Below, piece after piece: positions 1 to 11,600 of a DNA stretch of 64,000 nucleotides (position 1 is its first letter; each line of letters starts with the position of its first letter). The DNA is from Aegicerativicinus sediminis (lineage in GTDB: Bacteria; Bacteroidota; Bacteroidia; Flavobacteriales; Flavobacteriaceae), in NCBI RefSeq assembly GCF_015476115.1, contig NZ_CP064295.1:2784001-2848000 (forward strand). The letters are read 5' to 3'. Both the position numbers and the translations under genes were made by a program. The notes under the pieces are model-generated. The model made no database searches. It saw nothing but the letters and a program-made list of their open reading frames with translations, and was not told the DNA's origin.

Positions 1-753
1 GCTGTCTTCGATTATGCCAAATATTTCTTCAATAGGAAAATCGATGGAAATTTTACCAACTAACTTATTTTTTAAATCAAGTATCCATATGCTTCCTCTT
101 CCAGTCACCCAAAGTCTATTTTTGGAATCTTGAAAAAGATTAAACCCATTGTTTAAACCTAATCCTTGATCCTTACCATAGATTTCAAAATGATTTGAAT
201 CAAAACGTGCAATATTTTGTGTCGAAACCATCCATAAGAATCCATCATTATCGGTGATTATTGCCTTGGGATTTCCATCTAAAGCAAAAGCAATATCAGC
301 CATCTGTACTCCTCTTGATGCATTTTGGGGTATTGTTAATGGTCTAACTTCTTTAATGTCAGGATCTCCTAAAGGTTGAAAATCTATTTTAATCTTAGAA
401 GAAGGAAGGCTATCTAAATTAAATGGAATGGAAGGTAAAGAGTCTAAATCAAAAGGTTCTTCTGTAATTTGTCCTTCAATATTGGTGATACCATCAATTA
501 TAAATGGTTTGGATGGTAACTTGTCCAAATCAAAGGCTTGAGTGGGTAATTCCCCCAATTTTATAGTTTTGGTCGAATCCCAAACTATCGGTTCTGGTTC
601 AGGAAAAGTTATTTTTTTGGTTATTGGTTGTTGGTATTCCATTTCCCAAGCAGGAAAGGGCGGAGCTTCAGAGGTTCGGTTGCAAGAAACAAACCATAAA
701 GACAGCATAATAAAAACGAAGAAACCAATAGTTACTCTTCCTATTTTAACCAT
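1..753 (-). CDS. Propeller-type lipoprotein sensor, N-terminal part (runs off left edge)
   Basis: The reading frame is open from the ATG at 753 to base 1 (251 codons) with no stop. The first residues form a lipoprotein signal: a hydrophobic stretch, then LWFVSC, with Cys near residue 24 as the probable lipidation site. A spacer with repeated LPSxPFxxD-like units follows. The segments around GFLWMVSTQNIARFDSNHFE and DSKNRLWVTGRG are typical two-component propeller (Reg_prop) blades. The N-terminus aligns well with the propeller kinase at 31428-35162 (same APP-P spacer, IYG-QG and F-DSK-RLWV blades), so the missing part is likely to include more blades, a Y_Y_Y domain, a membrane helix and a kinase core. 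That is inference, because the rest lies outside the window. It starts 38 bases after the response regulator gene and is probably co-transcribed. Confidence 0.85.
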   Translation of the reverse strand, partial: MVKIGRVTIGFFVFIMLSLWFVSCNRTSEAPPFPAWEMEYQQPITKKITFPEPEPIVWDSTKTIKLGELPTQAFDLDKLPSKPFIIDGITNIEGQITEEPFDLDSLPSIPFNLDSLPSSKIKIDFQPLGDPDIKEVRPLTIPQNASRGVQMADIAFALDGNPKAIITDNDGFLWMVSTQNIARFDSNHFEIYGKDQGLGLNNGFNLFQDSKNRLWVTGRGSIWILDLKNKLVGKISIDFPIEEIFGIIEDS

Positions 754-791
754 AATACTATATTTCTAGATTTAGAGGGAGTTTAATAAAA

Positions 792-1163
792 CTACAAAAG
801 TTGCTTTATTTCACCTCTCAAAGACTCAAAATCAATAGGCTTTGTGAAAAATTCTTTGGCCCCTGATTGTATCGCCTTGTTATAGTTTTCGCTGTCCCCA
901 TAAGCGGAAATCATACTTACTGTTATTCCAGGAAATTTTGCTTTTATTTTATCCAACAATTCCAGACCGGTCATTCCTGGCATGTTGATATCCGAAAACA
1001 CATAGACCACCTTAGGCGGATCCTCTTTTTGTAAAATATCTAATGCTTCTTGGCCAGAAAATGCGAATGTTAGTTCCAAATTGTGGTTTCTAACTTCCTT
1101 TCTAAATTTTTGACGGAACAATGTTTCTACATCTCTTTCGTCATCTACGATCAGTACTTTCAT
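792..1163 (-). CDS. Single-domain response regulator (CheY-like receiver)
   Basis: The 123-residue protein is a complete receiver domain with no output domain. The acidic pair is D7-D8, the phospho-acceptor is D58 in VFSDINMPGMTG, the conserved Ser/Thr is S85 in SMISA, and the conserved Lys is K108 in FFTKPID. The gene follows the seven-GAF kinase by 12 bases, so that kinase is the obvious partner. It is also the only receiver in a 35-kb run with six other kinases. With no DNA-binding domain, it probably passes its phosphoryl group to, or binds, a target encoded elsewhere. Family identification is secure; the partner assignment is inferred from position. Confidence 0.95.
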   Translation of the reverse strand: MKVLIVDDERDVETLFRQKFRKEVRNHNLELTFAFSGQEALDILQKEDPPKVVYVFSDINMPGMTGLELLDKIKAKFPGITVSMISAYGDSENYNKAIQSGAKEFFTKPIDFESLRGEIKQLL

Positions 1164-1175
1164 TCGTGGTGAATT

Positions 1176-4100
1176 TTAATTAATTAAGCTTATTTTAAAT
1201 TTTGTAAAAGATTCTTTTCCTTGTTGAGACTCAACTTCCAACCCCCCTCCATGTGCCTTAATAATATCGTTGGTAATAGACAATCCTAATCCAGTTCCTT
1301 CCGTACCTTTTTTGGTGGTAAAGAAGGGCTGCATAATTTTTGCTTTTAATTGTTCAGGGATTCCTAAGCCGTTATCGGTAACTTCTAAAATAGTGTTTTT
1401 TCCTTTTATATAGGTCTTTACGGTTAATTTTGGATGATAACTTTCTTGGTTGTGCTTTGCTTTGTTTATTTTCTCGTGCATGGCATCAAAAGCATTATTG
1501 CATAAGTTTAATATTACCCTACTAAAATCTTCACTTATCAAGGAAATTGGCGATAGGCCATCCTCCAATTGTAAGTCTATAGATACATTGATTGGTTTTT
1601 TACCCGCTCGCATGCCATGGAACGCCAAGTTTACGTACTCCTTTACAAGATCATTCAAATTAATATTCTCTTGAACCCCATTACTGCCCCTGCTATGCTG
1701 AAGCATCGATTTTACTATGCTATCTGCTCTTGAGCCATGTTGATGGATTCTCTTTAAATTAGAGGTTATATCATCTAGAATACCTTCAATTTCCTTGGTG
1801 TGGTCGTCAGTTGGTAATAGTTTTAATTCTTCATAAATTTCATCTATAAGTTCTAGATTTAATTCGGAGAAATTGTTGACAAAATTTAGGGGATTTTTTA
1901 TTTCATGGGCTATTCCAGCTGCTAACTGCCCTAAGCTTGCAAGTTTTTCTTGTTGTATCAATTGTTCTTGGGCGGATTCTAAATCATTTAGTGCCGCCTG
2001 TAATTTTTCGTAGGCCTCCGCATTTTGAATGGCCACACTTACATTAGCAGCAATAGTATTCAACAGTCTAAGGTCGTTTTCGGTAAATCTATTTTGTCGC
2101 TCTGTACTTTGAACGCTAATCACGCCAATAGCAATATCACCGATTATAATGGGAACGCCAAGGTATGATTGAACAGATTTCCCCTTTTTCTCGGCATCAA
2201 TCTCCTCATAAGCCCTTTCCATATCTTCATTAATTAGAAGGGGTTTTTTGCTAAGGATGATTTTTTCCGTTATCCCATTTCCAAAGGGACGGGTTGAAGG
2301 ATTGTCTCCATAATAATAAGGGAAATTCAGCATGTTGGTTTTAAGGTCATGAATGGCCAAATAAACAATGTCAGCCTTAAATGTTTCCAACATTTGTTCA
2401 CCCACTAGTTTAATCAAAGTATCTAATTCTAGTTGTGAAACTAAGGCGCGGCTAATATTGTTAACCGTTTGCATTTCACTTGCGCGCTGCTCCGTTTCTG
2501 CCAATAATCGAGTAGTTTCATTAAATAAATGGGCATTTTCCAATGCCACCGTCATACTATTAGCAAGTGTAGATAATAAACGAATATCCGATTCACTAAA
2601 GGCATTCTCCTTGTCCAAGTTTTGAAGACTGATGTAGCCTTCAACCTTGTCCCCCAAAATGAGCGGTACAAACAACATGGATTTAGGAACTTTTGTACCA
2701 GGGATTAAATTAGCCGATTTTGAAGCATCCGTATTTATACAAATAACTTCCTTAGCTTCAATGAGATTTTTACGAATTTCATTGTAAGGTCGTGGTTCTG
2801 GATTGTGGAGGGAACCATTTTCATAAACAAAATTGAAAACTTCTATGCCTTCATCAGGTTTTAAAGAAGCTATTGCCACTGCTTGGGCATCGAATAAATC
2901 GCATAAGCGACTACCGACCAAATCATAAACACCTTGCAAATCCATTACCCCAACCAATCCTTCTTGTACAGAATTGATTACGGCCAATTCGGCATTTCGT
3001 TGTTCAGATTCATTAAATAATCGAGCATTTTCAAGAGCCACCGTCATACTAGTGGCTAAAGTGCCCAACAAGCGAATATCTGATTCTGAAAATGCATTTT
3101 CCTTATCCACATTTTGTAGGCTCACATATCCTCGGACTTCCTTACCAACAATCATTGGTACATACAAGGCAGATTTGGTGAATTTTGTGCCAGGGACCAC
3201 CGTAGGGATTTCCCCGGTAATCTTGGTCCACATTTCATCAACATTCTCATTAAGATAGATTAGTTCTTTAGAATCAATAAGGCTTTGACGAAATTTGTCA
3301 ATTGGCCGTGGGTCCATATTAAAACGTTCCCCATCTTCAAATATGTAATGGAATTCCTCTGTGTTATTTTTGTAATTGAATGTTGCCACTGCAGTAACCT
3401 GGGCATCAAAAAGCTGTCTTATCCGTTCACCCACCAAATCATAAATACCCTGCATATCCATTTCAGCCACCAGACCCTGTTGGACACTATTTATTACGGC
3501 TAATTCGGCGTTTCGTTGTTCAGTTTCATTAAAGAGTCGTGCATTCTCCAATGCAACACTCATACTATTTGCAAGGGTAGTTAATAGGCGCTCATCCGAT
3601 TCTGAAAAGGCATTTTCCTTATCTAAATTTTGAAGGGACACATAACCCTTTACAGATTCTCCGATCAGCAAAGGAACATACAACACAGATTTGGCCATTT
3701 TGGTACCAGGGACCGCTTTAAATGGCTTGCCATTTAAATTCGACATTATTTCTGCCGCATTCTGATTGATAAGGAGTGGTTTTCGATCTTTAATAATCTT
3801 TCGACGTACATTATCATAAAGTCGAGGGGGAGGATATATACGTTCACCTTCCTCATGAATATATTGAAAATACTCTTTCTCCTCATCTAAGTTTAATGTG
3901 ACTATACCCGTTACTTGGGCATTAAATACTTTTCGGATTCGATCGCCTACAAGGTCGTAGATACCTTGCATATCCATTTCCGCTACTAATCCTTGTTGAA
4001 CGCTATTGATAACCCCTAACTCTGCATTTCTCTGTTCAGTTTCATTAAATAACCGTGCGTTTTCAAGTGCCACACTCATACTGTTTGCGAGGGTAGACAA

Positions 4101-5645
4101 CAATCGCTCATCAGAGTCTGAAAAAGCATATTCCCGTTCTAGGTTTTGTAAGGTAACATAGCCTTTTACCTTGTCCCCAATTATTAATGGTACATAGATC
4201 ATTGATTGAGGTAATTTGGTTCCAGGTGCCGCATTGCGTTTTTCCCCAAACCTCATTCTGGCCTCTGTTGCATTTTCCTTAATATGAATCAACTTTTGTG
4301 TCTCAATCAGATGTCTACGTAGGTTATCATATTTACGAGGTTCTAAATAAAACCTTTTACCATCCTCAAAAACGTAATTAAAAATTTCTATTTCTTTTTC
4401 GACGTCGAAGGTTCCTATTGCCGTCACCTGGGAATCAAATAAAATTCGGATTTTTTCACCTACTAAATCGTAGATTTCTTGGATATCCATTTCAGCTACT
4501 AAGCCTTGCTGGACACTATTTATTACAGCTAATTCGGCGTTACGTTGTTCAGTTTCATTAAAAAGGCGTGCATTTTCCAAGGCCACACTCATACTGTTGG
4601 CTAAGGTTTTTAAAAGTCGAACATCATCTTCGGAAAAGGCATTTTCTATTTCGTTATTCTGCAGGGTAACATATCCGTTAATGTTTGAACCAACCATTAA
4701 GGGAACATAAAGTGCTGACTTGGCCATCCGGGTTCCTGGGACAGGCTTGAAGGGTTGCCCGTTGATTTCGGACATTACTTCTGCTGCATTTTCATTAATT
4801 AATAAGGGCTCACAGCTATCTACTATTTTACGACGGACATTGTCATATTTTCTTGGAGAGGGATAAATTCGTTCGCCTTCTTCATTTGCGTATTGAAAAT
4901 ATTCTTTTTCTTTATCTAAATTTAGTGTTACAATTGCAGTAACTTCTGCATTAAATACCTCTCGTATACGTTCTCCGACTAAATCATATATTCCCTGCAT
5001 GTCCATTTCCGCCACCAAACCTTGTTGCACGCTGTTTATAACCGATAACTCTACATTTCGTTGTTCAGTTTGGTTTAAGAGGTTGCCATTTTCAAATCCA
5101 AGACTAAGACTTGTTGCCAGAGTATTTAATAAGTTTATATCTGCTGAACTAAAAGCATTCTCCTTTTCTGTATTTTGTAGAGTTACATACCCCTGTACTG
5201 CATCATTTGAAAGGAGAGGTACATAGAGGATACACTTTGGGACCTCTGTACCTTCTACAGGTTGGGCTTTTTTGCCTGTAATGGTTATAATGGCCTCCTC
5301 AACATTCCTATCTAACCATAAGGTTTTCTTTGTTTTAATTAAATATGACCGTAATCCAGAAATCGGTCTAGGCTCGAAATTATATCTTTTGCCATTTTCA
5401 AAACCATATTTGAATACCTCTGTATTTTTGTCAAAATCAAACATGGAAATCCCAGCTACTTGTGCATCGAATAATTCTCTAATTTTTTCACCCACCATTT
5501 CGTAAATGGATTGCATATCCATTCTATTTTTAATGGCTTCTTGTACACTATTAATTAGAGATAACTCAGCCTCCCGCTGCTTAATTAGTTTTTGCAGTTC
5601 CTCAATTTGAGATATGTTTTCTATTTTTTCTGATGCCTGACTCAT
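1176..5645 (-). CDS. Soluble sensor histidine kinase with seven tandem GAF domains
   Basis: The 1489-residue protein has no signal peptide or membrane helix, so it should act in the cytoplasm. Seven GAF domains run from about residue 29 to 1205 with a period near 172 residues. Each opens with a helix like VINSVQQGLVAEMDMQGIYD and contains a YVPL...GYVTLQN strand segment and a final L-TLANSMSVALENA helix. A short coiled coil leads into the kinase core: phospho-accepting H1247 in AAGIAHEIKNPLNF, N box NLCNNAFDAM, G1 DNGLGIP, FFTTKKG and G2 GTGLGLS. The GAF ligand is unknown. It lies 4 bases after the 13-module kinase and 12 bases before the receiver gene, so it is probably part of one operon with them. 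Seven GAF domains in one kinase is an unusually high number. Confidence 0.93.
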   Translation of the reverse strand: MSQASEKIENISQIEELQKLIKQREAELSLINSVQEAIKNRMDMQSIYEMVGEKIRELFDAQVAGISMFDFDKNTEVFKYGFENGKRYNFEPRPISGLRSYLIKTKKTLWLDRNVEEAIITITGKKAQPVEGTEVPKCILYVPLLSNDAVQGYVTLQNTEKENAFSSADINLLNTLATSLSLGFENGNLLNQTEQRNVELSVINSVQQGLVAEMDMQGIYDLVGERIREVFNAEVTAIVTLNLDKEKEYFQYANEEGERIYPSPRKYDNVRRKIVDSCEPLLINENAAEVMSEINGQPFKPVPGTRMAKSALYVPLMVGSNINGYVTLQNNEIENAFSEDDVRLLKTLANSMSVALENARLFNETEQRNAELAVINSVQQGLVAEMDIQEIYDLVGEKIRILFDSQVTAIGTFDVEKEIEIFNYVFEDGKRFYLEPRKYDNLRRHLIETQKLIHIKENATEARMRFGEKRNAAPGTKLPQSMIYVPLIIGDKVKGYVTLQNLEREYAFSDSDERLLSTLANSMSVALENARLFNETEQRNAELGVINSVQQGLVAEMDMQGIYDLVGDRIRKVFNAQVTGIVTLNLDEEKEYFQYIHEEGERIYPPPRLYDNVRRKIIKDRKPLLINQNAAEIMSNLNGKPFKAVPGTKMAKSVLYVPLLIGESVKGYVSLQNLDKENAFSESDERLLTTLANSMSVALENARLFNETEQRNAELAVINSVQQGLVAEMDMQGIYDLVGERIRQLFDAQVTAVATFNYKNNTEEFHYIFEDGERFNMDPRPIDKFRQSLIDSKELIYLNENVDEMWTKITGEIPTVVPGTKFTKSALYVPMIVGKEVRGYVSLQNVDKENAFSESDIRLLGTLATSMTVALENARLFNESEQRNAELAVINSVQEGLVGVMDLQGVYDLVGSRLCDLFDAQAVAIASLKPDEGIEVFNFVYENGSLHNPEPRPYNEIRKNLIEAKEVICINTDASKSANLIPGTKVPKSMLFVPLILGDKVEGYISLQNLDKENAFSESDIRLLSTLANSMTVALENAHLFNETTRLLAETEQRASEMQTVNNISRALVSQLELDTLIKLVGEQMLETFKADIVYLAIHDLKTNMLNFPYYYGDNPSTRPFGNGITEKIILSKKPLLINEDMERAYEEIDAEKKGKSVQSYLGVPIIIGDIAIGVISVQSTERQNRFTENDLRLLNTIAANVSVAIQNAEAYEKLQAALNDLESAQEQLIQQEKLASLGQLAAGIAHEIKNPLNFVNNFSELNLELIDEIYEELKLLPTDDHTKEIEGILDDITSNLKRIHQHGSRADSIVKSMLQHSRGSNGVQENINLNDLVKEYVNLAFHGMRAGKKPINVSIDLQLEDGLSPISLISEDFSRVILNLCNNAFDAMHEKINKAKHNQESYHPKLTVKTYIKGKNTILEVTDNGLGIPEQLKAKIMQPFFTTKKGTEGTGLGLSITNDIIKAHGGGLEVESQQGKESFTKFKISLIN
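2033..5561 (-). repeat. Seven-copy tandem GAF-domain coding repeat
   Basis: Period is about 515 bases (about 172 codons) within the kinase gene. The recurring DNA landmarks encode the inter-domain helix ending in LFNETEQRNAEL and the start VINSVQQGL. Copies two to five are the most alike, and the seventh is the most diverged (TVNNISRALVSQLELDTL). This suggests growth by internal duplication with an older terminal copy next to the kinase core. Boundaries are approximate. Confidence 0.85.
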
Positions 5646-5649
5646 ATTC

Positions 5650-8600
5650 TTATTGTTTAAGGCCTATGGTTGGTGAATTTTTTTTAGGTAATAAGATACA
5701 AAATGTAGTTCCTTTATTAGTCTCGCTGTCAATTCTTAATTCTCCTCCATGTGCTTTAATGATATCATGACTTATTGAAAGACCCAATCCGGTACCCGCT
5801 GTGCCTTTTTTGGTGGTAAAGAAGGGTTGTAGGATTTTATCCTTTATGGATTCTGGAATTCCTAACCCATTGTCTTCAATTTCCAAAACAACAGTTTCCT
5901 GTGTATCTCTAGTTCTTATCTTTAATAAAGGTTTAAATTCTGAATTCGAATTTAGAAATAGTTTTTCCTTCATAGCATCAAACCCATTATTACACACATT
6001 GATAATTACCCTCGAAAGATCTTCAGAAATCACCTTCAATTCCTTCACCTTGTCATCCAAGTCTAATTTGATGTCTACGCTAATGGGAGATTTACTAGCC
6101 CTCATGCCATGGTATGCTAAATTCACATATTCTGTAACTAAGTTGTTAAAATGGTGCATTTCCATCTTCCCTTCTGAGGATCTACTGTGTTGCAACATAG
6201 ATTTAACTATTCCGTCAGCTCTAGTTCCGTGAATATGTATTTTTTTGAGGTTGTCCTTTACATCCTTCAAAATTTCAGTAATATCTTTTTTTACCTCAGG
6301 ATCTTTTAGGCTTTCTATTTCTTCAAAAACTTCATCAATAAGTTCTTGGCTCACTTCCGAAAAATTATTGACGAAATTCAAAGGATTCTTTATTTCATGG
6401 GCAATACCTGCAGTTAATTGACCCAAACTTGCCAATTTTTCACTCTGTATTAATTGTTCTTGGGCTGCTTTTAAATTATCTAAGGTTTGGTCAACTTTCT
6501 TTTTGGCATCCTCTAGTTTAATAAAATCCTCATACCGTGCATAGGCAATAGAGAATGCATGGGCAATAGCTTCTATCAAGGCTAATTGTTCGTCATTTAC
6601 CTTTTCGGCACTTCCTATATAAAGCATGCCTTGCTTAAAAGGAATCAATTGTAGGGCCAAGTGTTCAGGTGCCTCGTGCTTATCCATGTATTTTTTGGGT
6701 TCTTCAATAAGGCCCTGATCCATTAATGTTTGGGTAAAATTTAGAAAATCATTTTTAGTCCATTCTGTTTTATAAATCTGATTTTTTCTCCATGAATTAA
6801 CCATTTCATTGAATAATTCAATTTGTTCAGACTTGGAGGTCCAGGCAGCCAAACTTTCACCTTTTGGATTTGAAAGGTATACCTCCACCTCATTATTATC
6901 GCCATTAATTATAAACACACCGCATCTAAAAAATGGTACACCTAAGGTGGTTAATTCACGCCATATGATGGGTATTATTTGTTGTAAGTCTTTTTGTGTC
7001 CGCATAGAGGCAATTTCACCCCGAATTCTATCTAAGGCGGCCTGTTTTATTGCCTCTTTTGCTTGTTTCTCTGCCTTTTGGAGATCTATAAAACGGGTGT
7101 AGGCTTGCTCAAAAACTTTAGCAAATCTCCTTATAATACTATTCTCTTCATTAGTATATGGCTGATTGTAATAATTGCCTACATAAAGGTTAATGCTATT
7201 AAGAATAAAGGTTGAACGTGCATATCCGGGACTTTTAAGACTATATTCTTTGTTTGCCTTTGATACTGATTGAAAATCTGAATGTTTAAAAACATGCTCT
7301 AACCAGATTCTGTTTTCTTCTGGCGTAAGTTTATCTGCAAAAAAGTCCAATCCTTTTTTCTGGGCTTCCCGAACACGATCTGGAGCAGGGTTATTGATAT
7401 AAGGAACTTCAAAAAATATCGGTTTAGGCATACCTTTTGCCGCAATCCAAAACTTTAATTCTTTATCTTGAATGTTGGTGCCAAAACTTACATTGTTCAA
7501 TGGAATATTCAAGTGCACTAATTGCTCAAATATTATTTGAATGACATCCAGTAAGCCATCGCTGCTATGCATGGCCATGGTTTTAGCTCTAACCCGTTCC
7601 AAGGCTGCTTCTATTTGCGCTTCCCTTGCTTGTTCTTCTGCACGTTTGAGGTCTAGAAACCTGGTATATGTTTGTTCAAAAACCGCGGCAAATCGTTCTA
7701 ATAATTTTAAGGATTCTTCATCTTGTTCAGTTGGGTTGGACATTATTATAAGCCCTTCAGAAAAGAAGGCCGCTGAATGTATCCTTCTTGTTGGTTTCGA
7801 TTCTGAACTAAAAGGCACCCCTATGTCTTTTGTTAAATATTTAAGCCATTTATTTAAGTCTTTGCCAGTAAGGTCAATTTCAATAGTTTTCTCTTTATTT
7901 TTCCAAGCCTTATAAACCTTATTAACTGTTGTTGGCTCATGGATAGAAGCAATAAATAGCTTTTGTATTTGTTTGCCCCCTTGTTCCGTAGACCAAAATT
8001 CTATTAAATCCTCACTTTCTTTTATTATCCCGATATTCATTCGTTCAGGACGATGGCCAAGTTCCTTGAATTGCTGAAATAATACAGCAGCTGTTTCGGC
8101 AAGTTCTTCACTGTGTTGCATAGCCATGGTTCTTGCTCTAACCCGTTCTAATGCTGCTTCAATTTGGGCCTCTTTTGCGCGTTTTTCAGCTCTATCAAGA
8201 TCTTCAAATCGTTTGTAAGCCAAATCGAAGGCCGCACCCATTTTAGTGAGTATAGATTCCATTTCATCCGATGGTGGATCCATTAAATCAATTGCCAATT
8301 TTCCATTATTCAGCCTCTTAACAGCGTGATATAGTTGCTTTAATTGTGTATTTTCTATGTATTCTTCAATCTCAGATGCAATTTTATCTTGGTTGTTTTC
8401 TTTTAACCATTCAACGATGCGTATAAAATCTTTTTCATCCTGTTTATCTATAAAATAATCTTTAGGATTATCCCATACTCGTTTTACATACAAATGAGGG
8501 TCTTTCTTTTTTAGTTTGAAGGAAATGTCAAACGGAATTTGATAACCGTTATCATCTTTCTCTAGGGTTGACAAGTCCCACATCCTCACCTTATCCTTGC

Positions 8601-11600
8601 CTTCATTTAGAAAAATTGTGGCTGCCACCACGTTTGGGATTTCGAGACCCATCACTTCATCCTTAAGCTTGGCAACGACTTCCATGATTTCTTCAGATTT
8701 GTTCATGGCCAGCGCCTTAGCACGAACTCGCTCAACCGCTAGATCAATTCGTGCCTCCCTTGCTTGTTTTTCTGATTTTTGAAGGTCAAGAAAGCGTTGG
8801 TAGGACATACCGAAGGCTTTATTGAATCTTATAATTACCTGTCGGGTTTCTTCAGGGAGAGACTTATCTGAAAACGCATAAATTCCTCCAGAATTAAAGA
8901 AGGTTGCAAAATAAAACTGTTCTTTTTCTGAACTTTTATTTTTTGGAAGGTTAAAATCAGCGGCATTTACAATCTTTTGATAATTTGAATATTCCTCTGC
9001 AGATAATCTAAATTCAAAATCTTCCTTATTTAACCAAGACTTATACGCCCCTTCCAATAAGGGATGAATATTTAAGGGTTCTTTTCCCGATATAGAAACT
9101 TCTAATCCGTTATTGGTATGCATTGTAGACCAAACATCTGCTGTCATGGATTCCTCATCGATAATGCCAATACCACAACGGTTAATGTTTTGGTCTAATC
9201 GATCTAACTCCTTAAATAACACAGAGGCCACAGATTCTAGATCATTACTTTGTTGCATGGCCATTGAACTTGCCCTGACTCTTTCAAGACCTAATTGAAT
9301 ATCTGCCTCCCGTGCTTGTTCCTCCGATTTTTGAAGATCGAGGAATCGAGTATAGCTTTGTTCAAAAACTTTTGCAAAGCGTTTAAATGTATCATGAGAT
9401 TCTGGAACTGGGTCATAGGTTATAAAAATGATATAACCGTACTTAAAAAACGCCACATGATCAATTTGTGAGGTAGGGAAGGGGATACCATTTGCCTTCA
9501 TTTCCAACAATTGATCTCCAACTCCCGGTAAGGAGCAAAGGTATTCATAGTGAGCCGGGCATTTATCTTCTCCAATTTCGTTTATCAATAAGGTTTCTCC
9601 TCTTTTACCTGCTTCAAAATATTTTAGGAAAACACCTTCTCTTGGAGTTCGGTACCTTGGAAAAACTCCCTCACCATTGCTGCCCCATTCTAAGGAACCC
9701 TCAATAGGATCATCGTAAATGTTGAAGGCGCAGAACCAAGAAGAAATCCCCAATTTTTGGACCTGATTAACTAATTCCAATGATAGATCGGATAATTCCT
9801 CACTTTTGTGCATGGCCATCGCTTTGGATCTAACCCTTTCAAGGGCAGCTTCAATTTGGGCCTCACGTGTTTGTTCCTCTGATTTTTGAAGATCAAGGAA
9901 ACGGATATAGGCTTGTTCAAATACTTTACCAAACCTCTTTAAAATTGTATTGTATTCATCTGAAAATGGCTCCGCAGTATAGCGGACTATTTGCATACCT
10001 GAATTTTTCATGAAGGTTAAAGAAGTTGTAAAAGCGGAACAGTTTAACATCTTTTCCTCAAGGTCAGCATTAAATTCGTTATTGGCCATAAGATGTTTAA
10101 AATAGGCCTTCATGGATTTTCCCGAATAGGTATTGGTAAATAGTTCTGGTCGCTCCTTTATAATTTTATTATAATCCCGCTGAACTTTAGTTTTGTTGTT
10201 ATAGGAAATACGCAAAGGTTTTTCTGTTTTTGAACCACCAACCCAAACGTCATAATCAGATTCATTAGCAATGACACCACTCATTGCTAAGCCGTCAATT
10301 TCAAGACCTAATTGTAATAGTTGCTCCAACACTTCATTGGCTACTAGCTGCATTTCAGATGTACTATGCATTGCCAAAGATCTACTTCTTACCCTTTCTA
10401 ATGATGCCTCAATTTGGGCCTCGCGTGCTTGAGCCTCTGCCTTTTGAATATCTAGAAATCGTTGGTACACCTGCCCAAATTCATTGGCAAATTTTAATAG
10501 GATTTGTTTGTGTTCTTCGGTTGGTGGTTGGAGGTGATTATAACCGATATATCCGAACTTACAATATCCATGGACAGCATATCCACCATTTGGAATATCC
10601 GCTAGGGTCAGTCGCTCATTTTCGGGCATGGCGGAAAAGGTTTCATCTAATAGTTCAAAAACCTCTTCTAATATTTCAGGTTGATAAAAAATAACTTCAA
10701 TGGAATCTTGTTTGTCATTCTGCCATTTTTTGGACAGCTCCCTCCAATAATCCAAGGAATCCATATCAACTACTTGTTGAGTTTGCATTCTACTGCCAGA
10801 CGTACCGGTGGCACGATAAGTAAAGGTGTTTTGTTCGATATCAAATAGGCTAAGAAATGCGTTCAAAGGCTTAATACCTAAAACATCAAATTGTTTAAAA
10901 AGTAGGCTTAGAACGTCATGTAACTCATCCGAATTTTGCATGGCCATGGACCTTGCCCTAACGCGCTCTAGAGATAATTGTATTTGTGATTCTCTAGCTT
11001 GTTCTTCTGCTTTTTGAAGGTCGAAAAAGCGTTTAAATGTTAAGTCAACAACAGAAGCAAAACGCTTTAAAATATTTTTCTCTTGATCTGAAAATTCTTG
11101 TTCAGACCAACCATAAAACAAACCATGGGTGAAACAAATAAAATATCCATATTGTTCATAATCTTGCTCCTGTTCCGGGGGTAATTCGAAATTAGATTTT
11201 ATCTGTTTGTAATAAGATTTTAAATCTTCGCCTTTAAGGATAGGGAAATAATCTTCGTTTACTAACCATTTTTCATACATCTCATCCAAGACACGGTGGT
11301 TTTCCAACATAGCCCATCCAACCAACGGGAGATTATCTCCCTGTTCAGAGGCTGCTGCAGAATATAATGCGACCTTTCTAGAATCCCTAGTAAGCAAACC
11401 AACCCCACTTCTTATGGTGTTTATCCCAAGCCGTTTTAATTCGCTGAAAATCACGCTAGCTGCAGGAGAAAGATCCGCACTGCTATGCATGGCCATTGCT
11501 TTTGCACGTACTTTTTCCAAGGAAGCTTCTATCTGGGCTTCTCTTGTTTGTTCTTCTGCTTTTAGCAATTCCAAAAAGCGTTGATAGGTGCGGCCAAATT

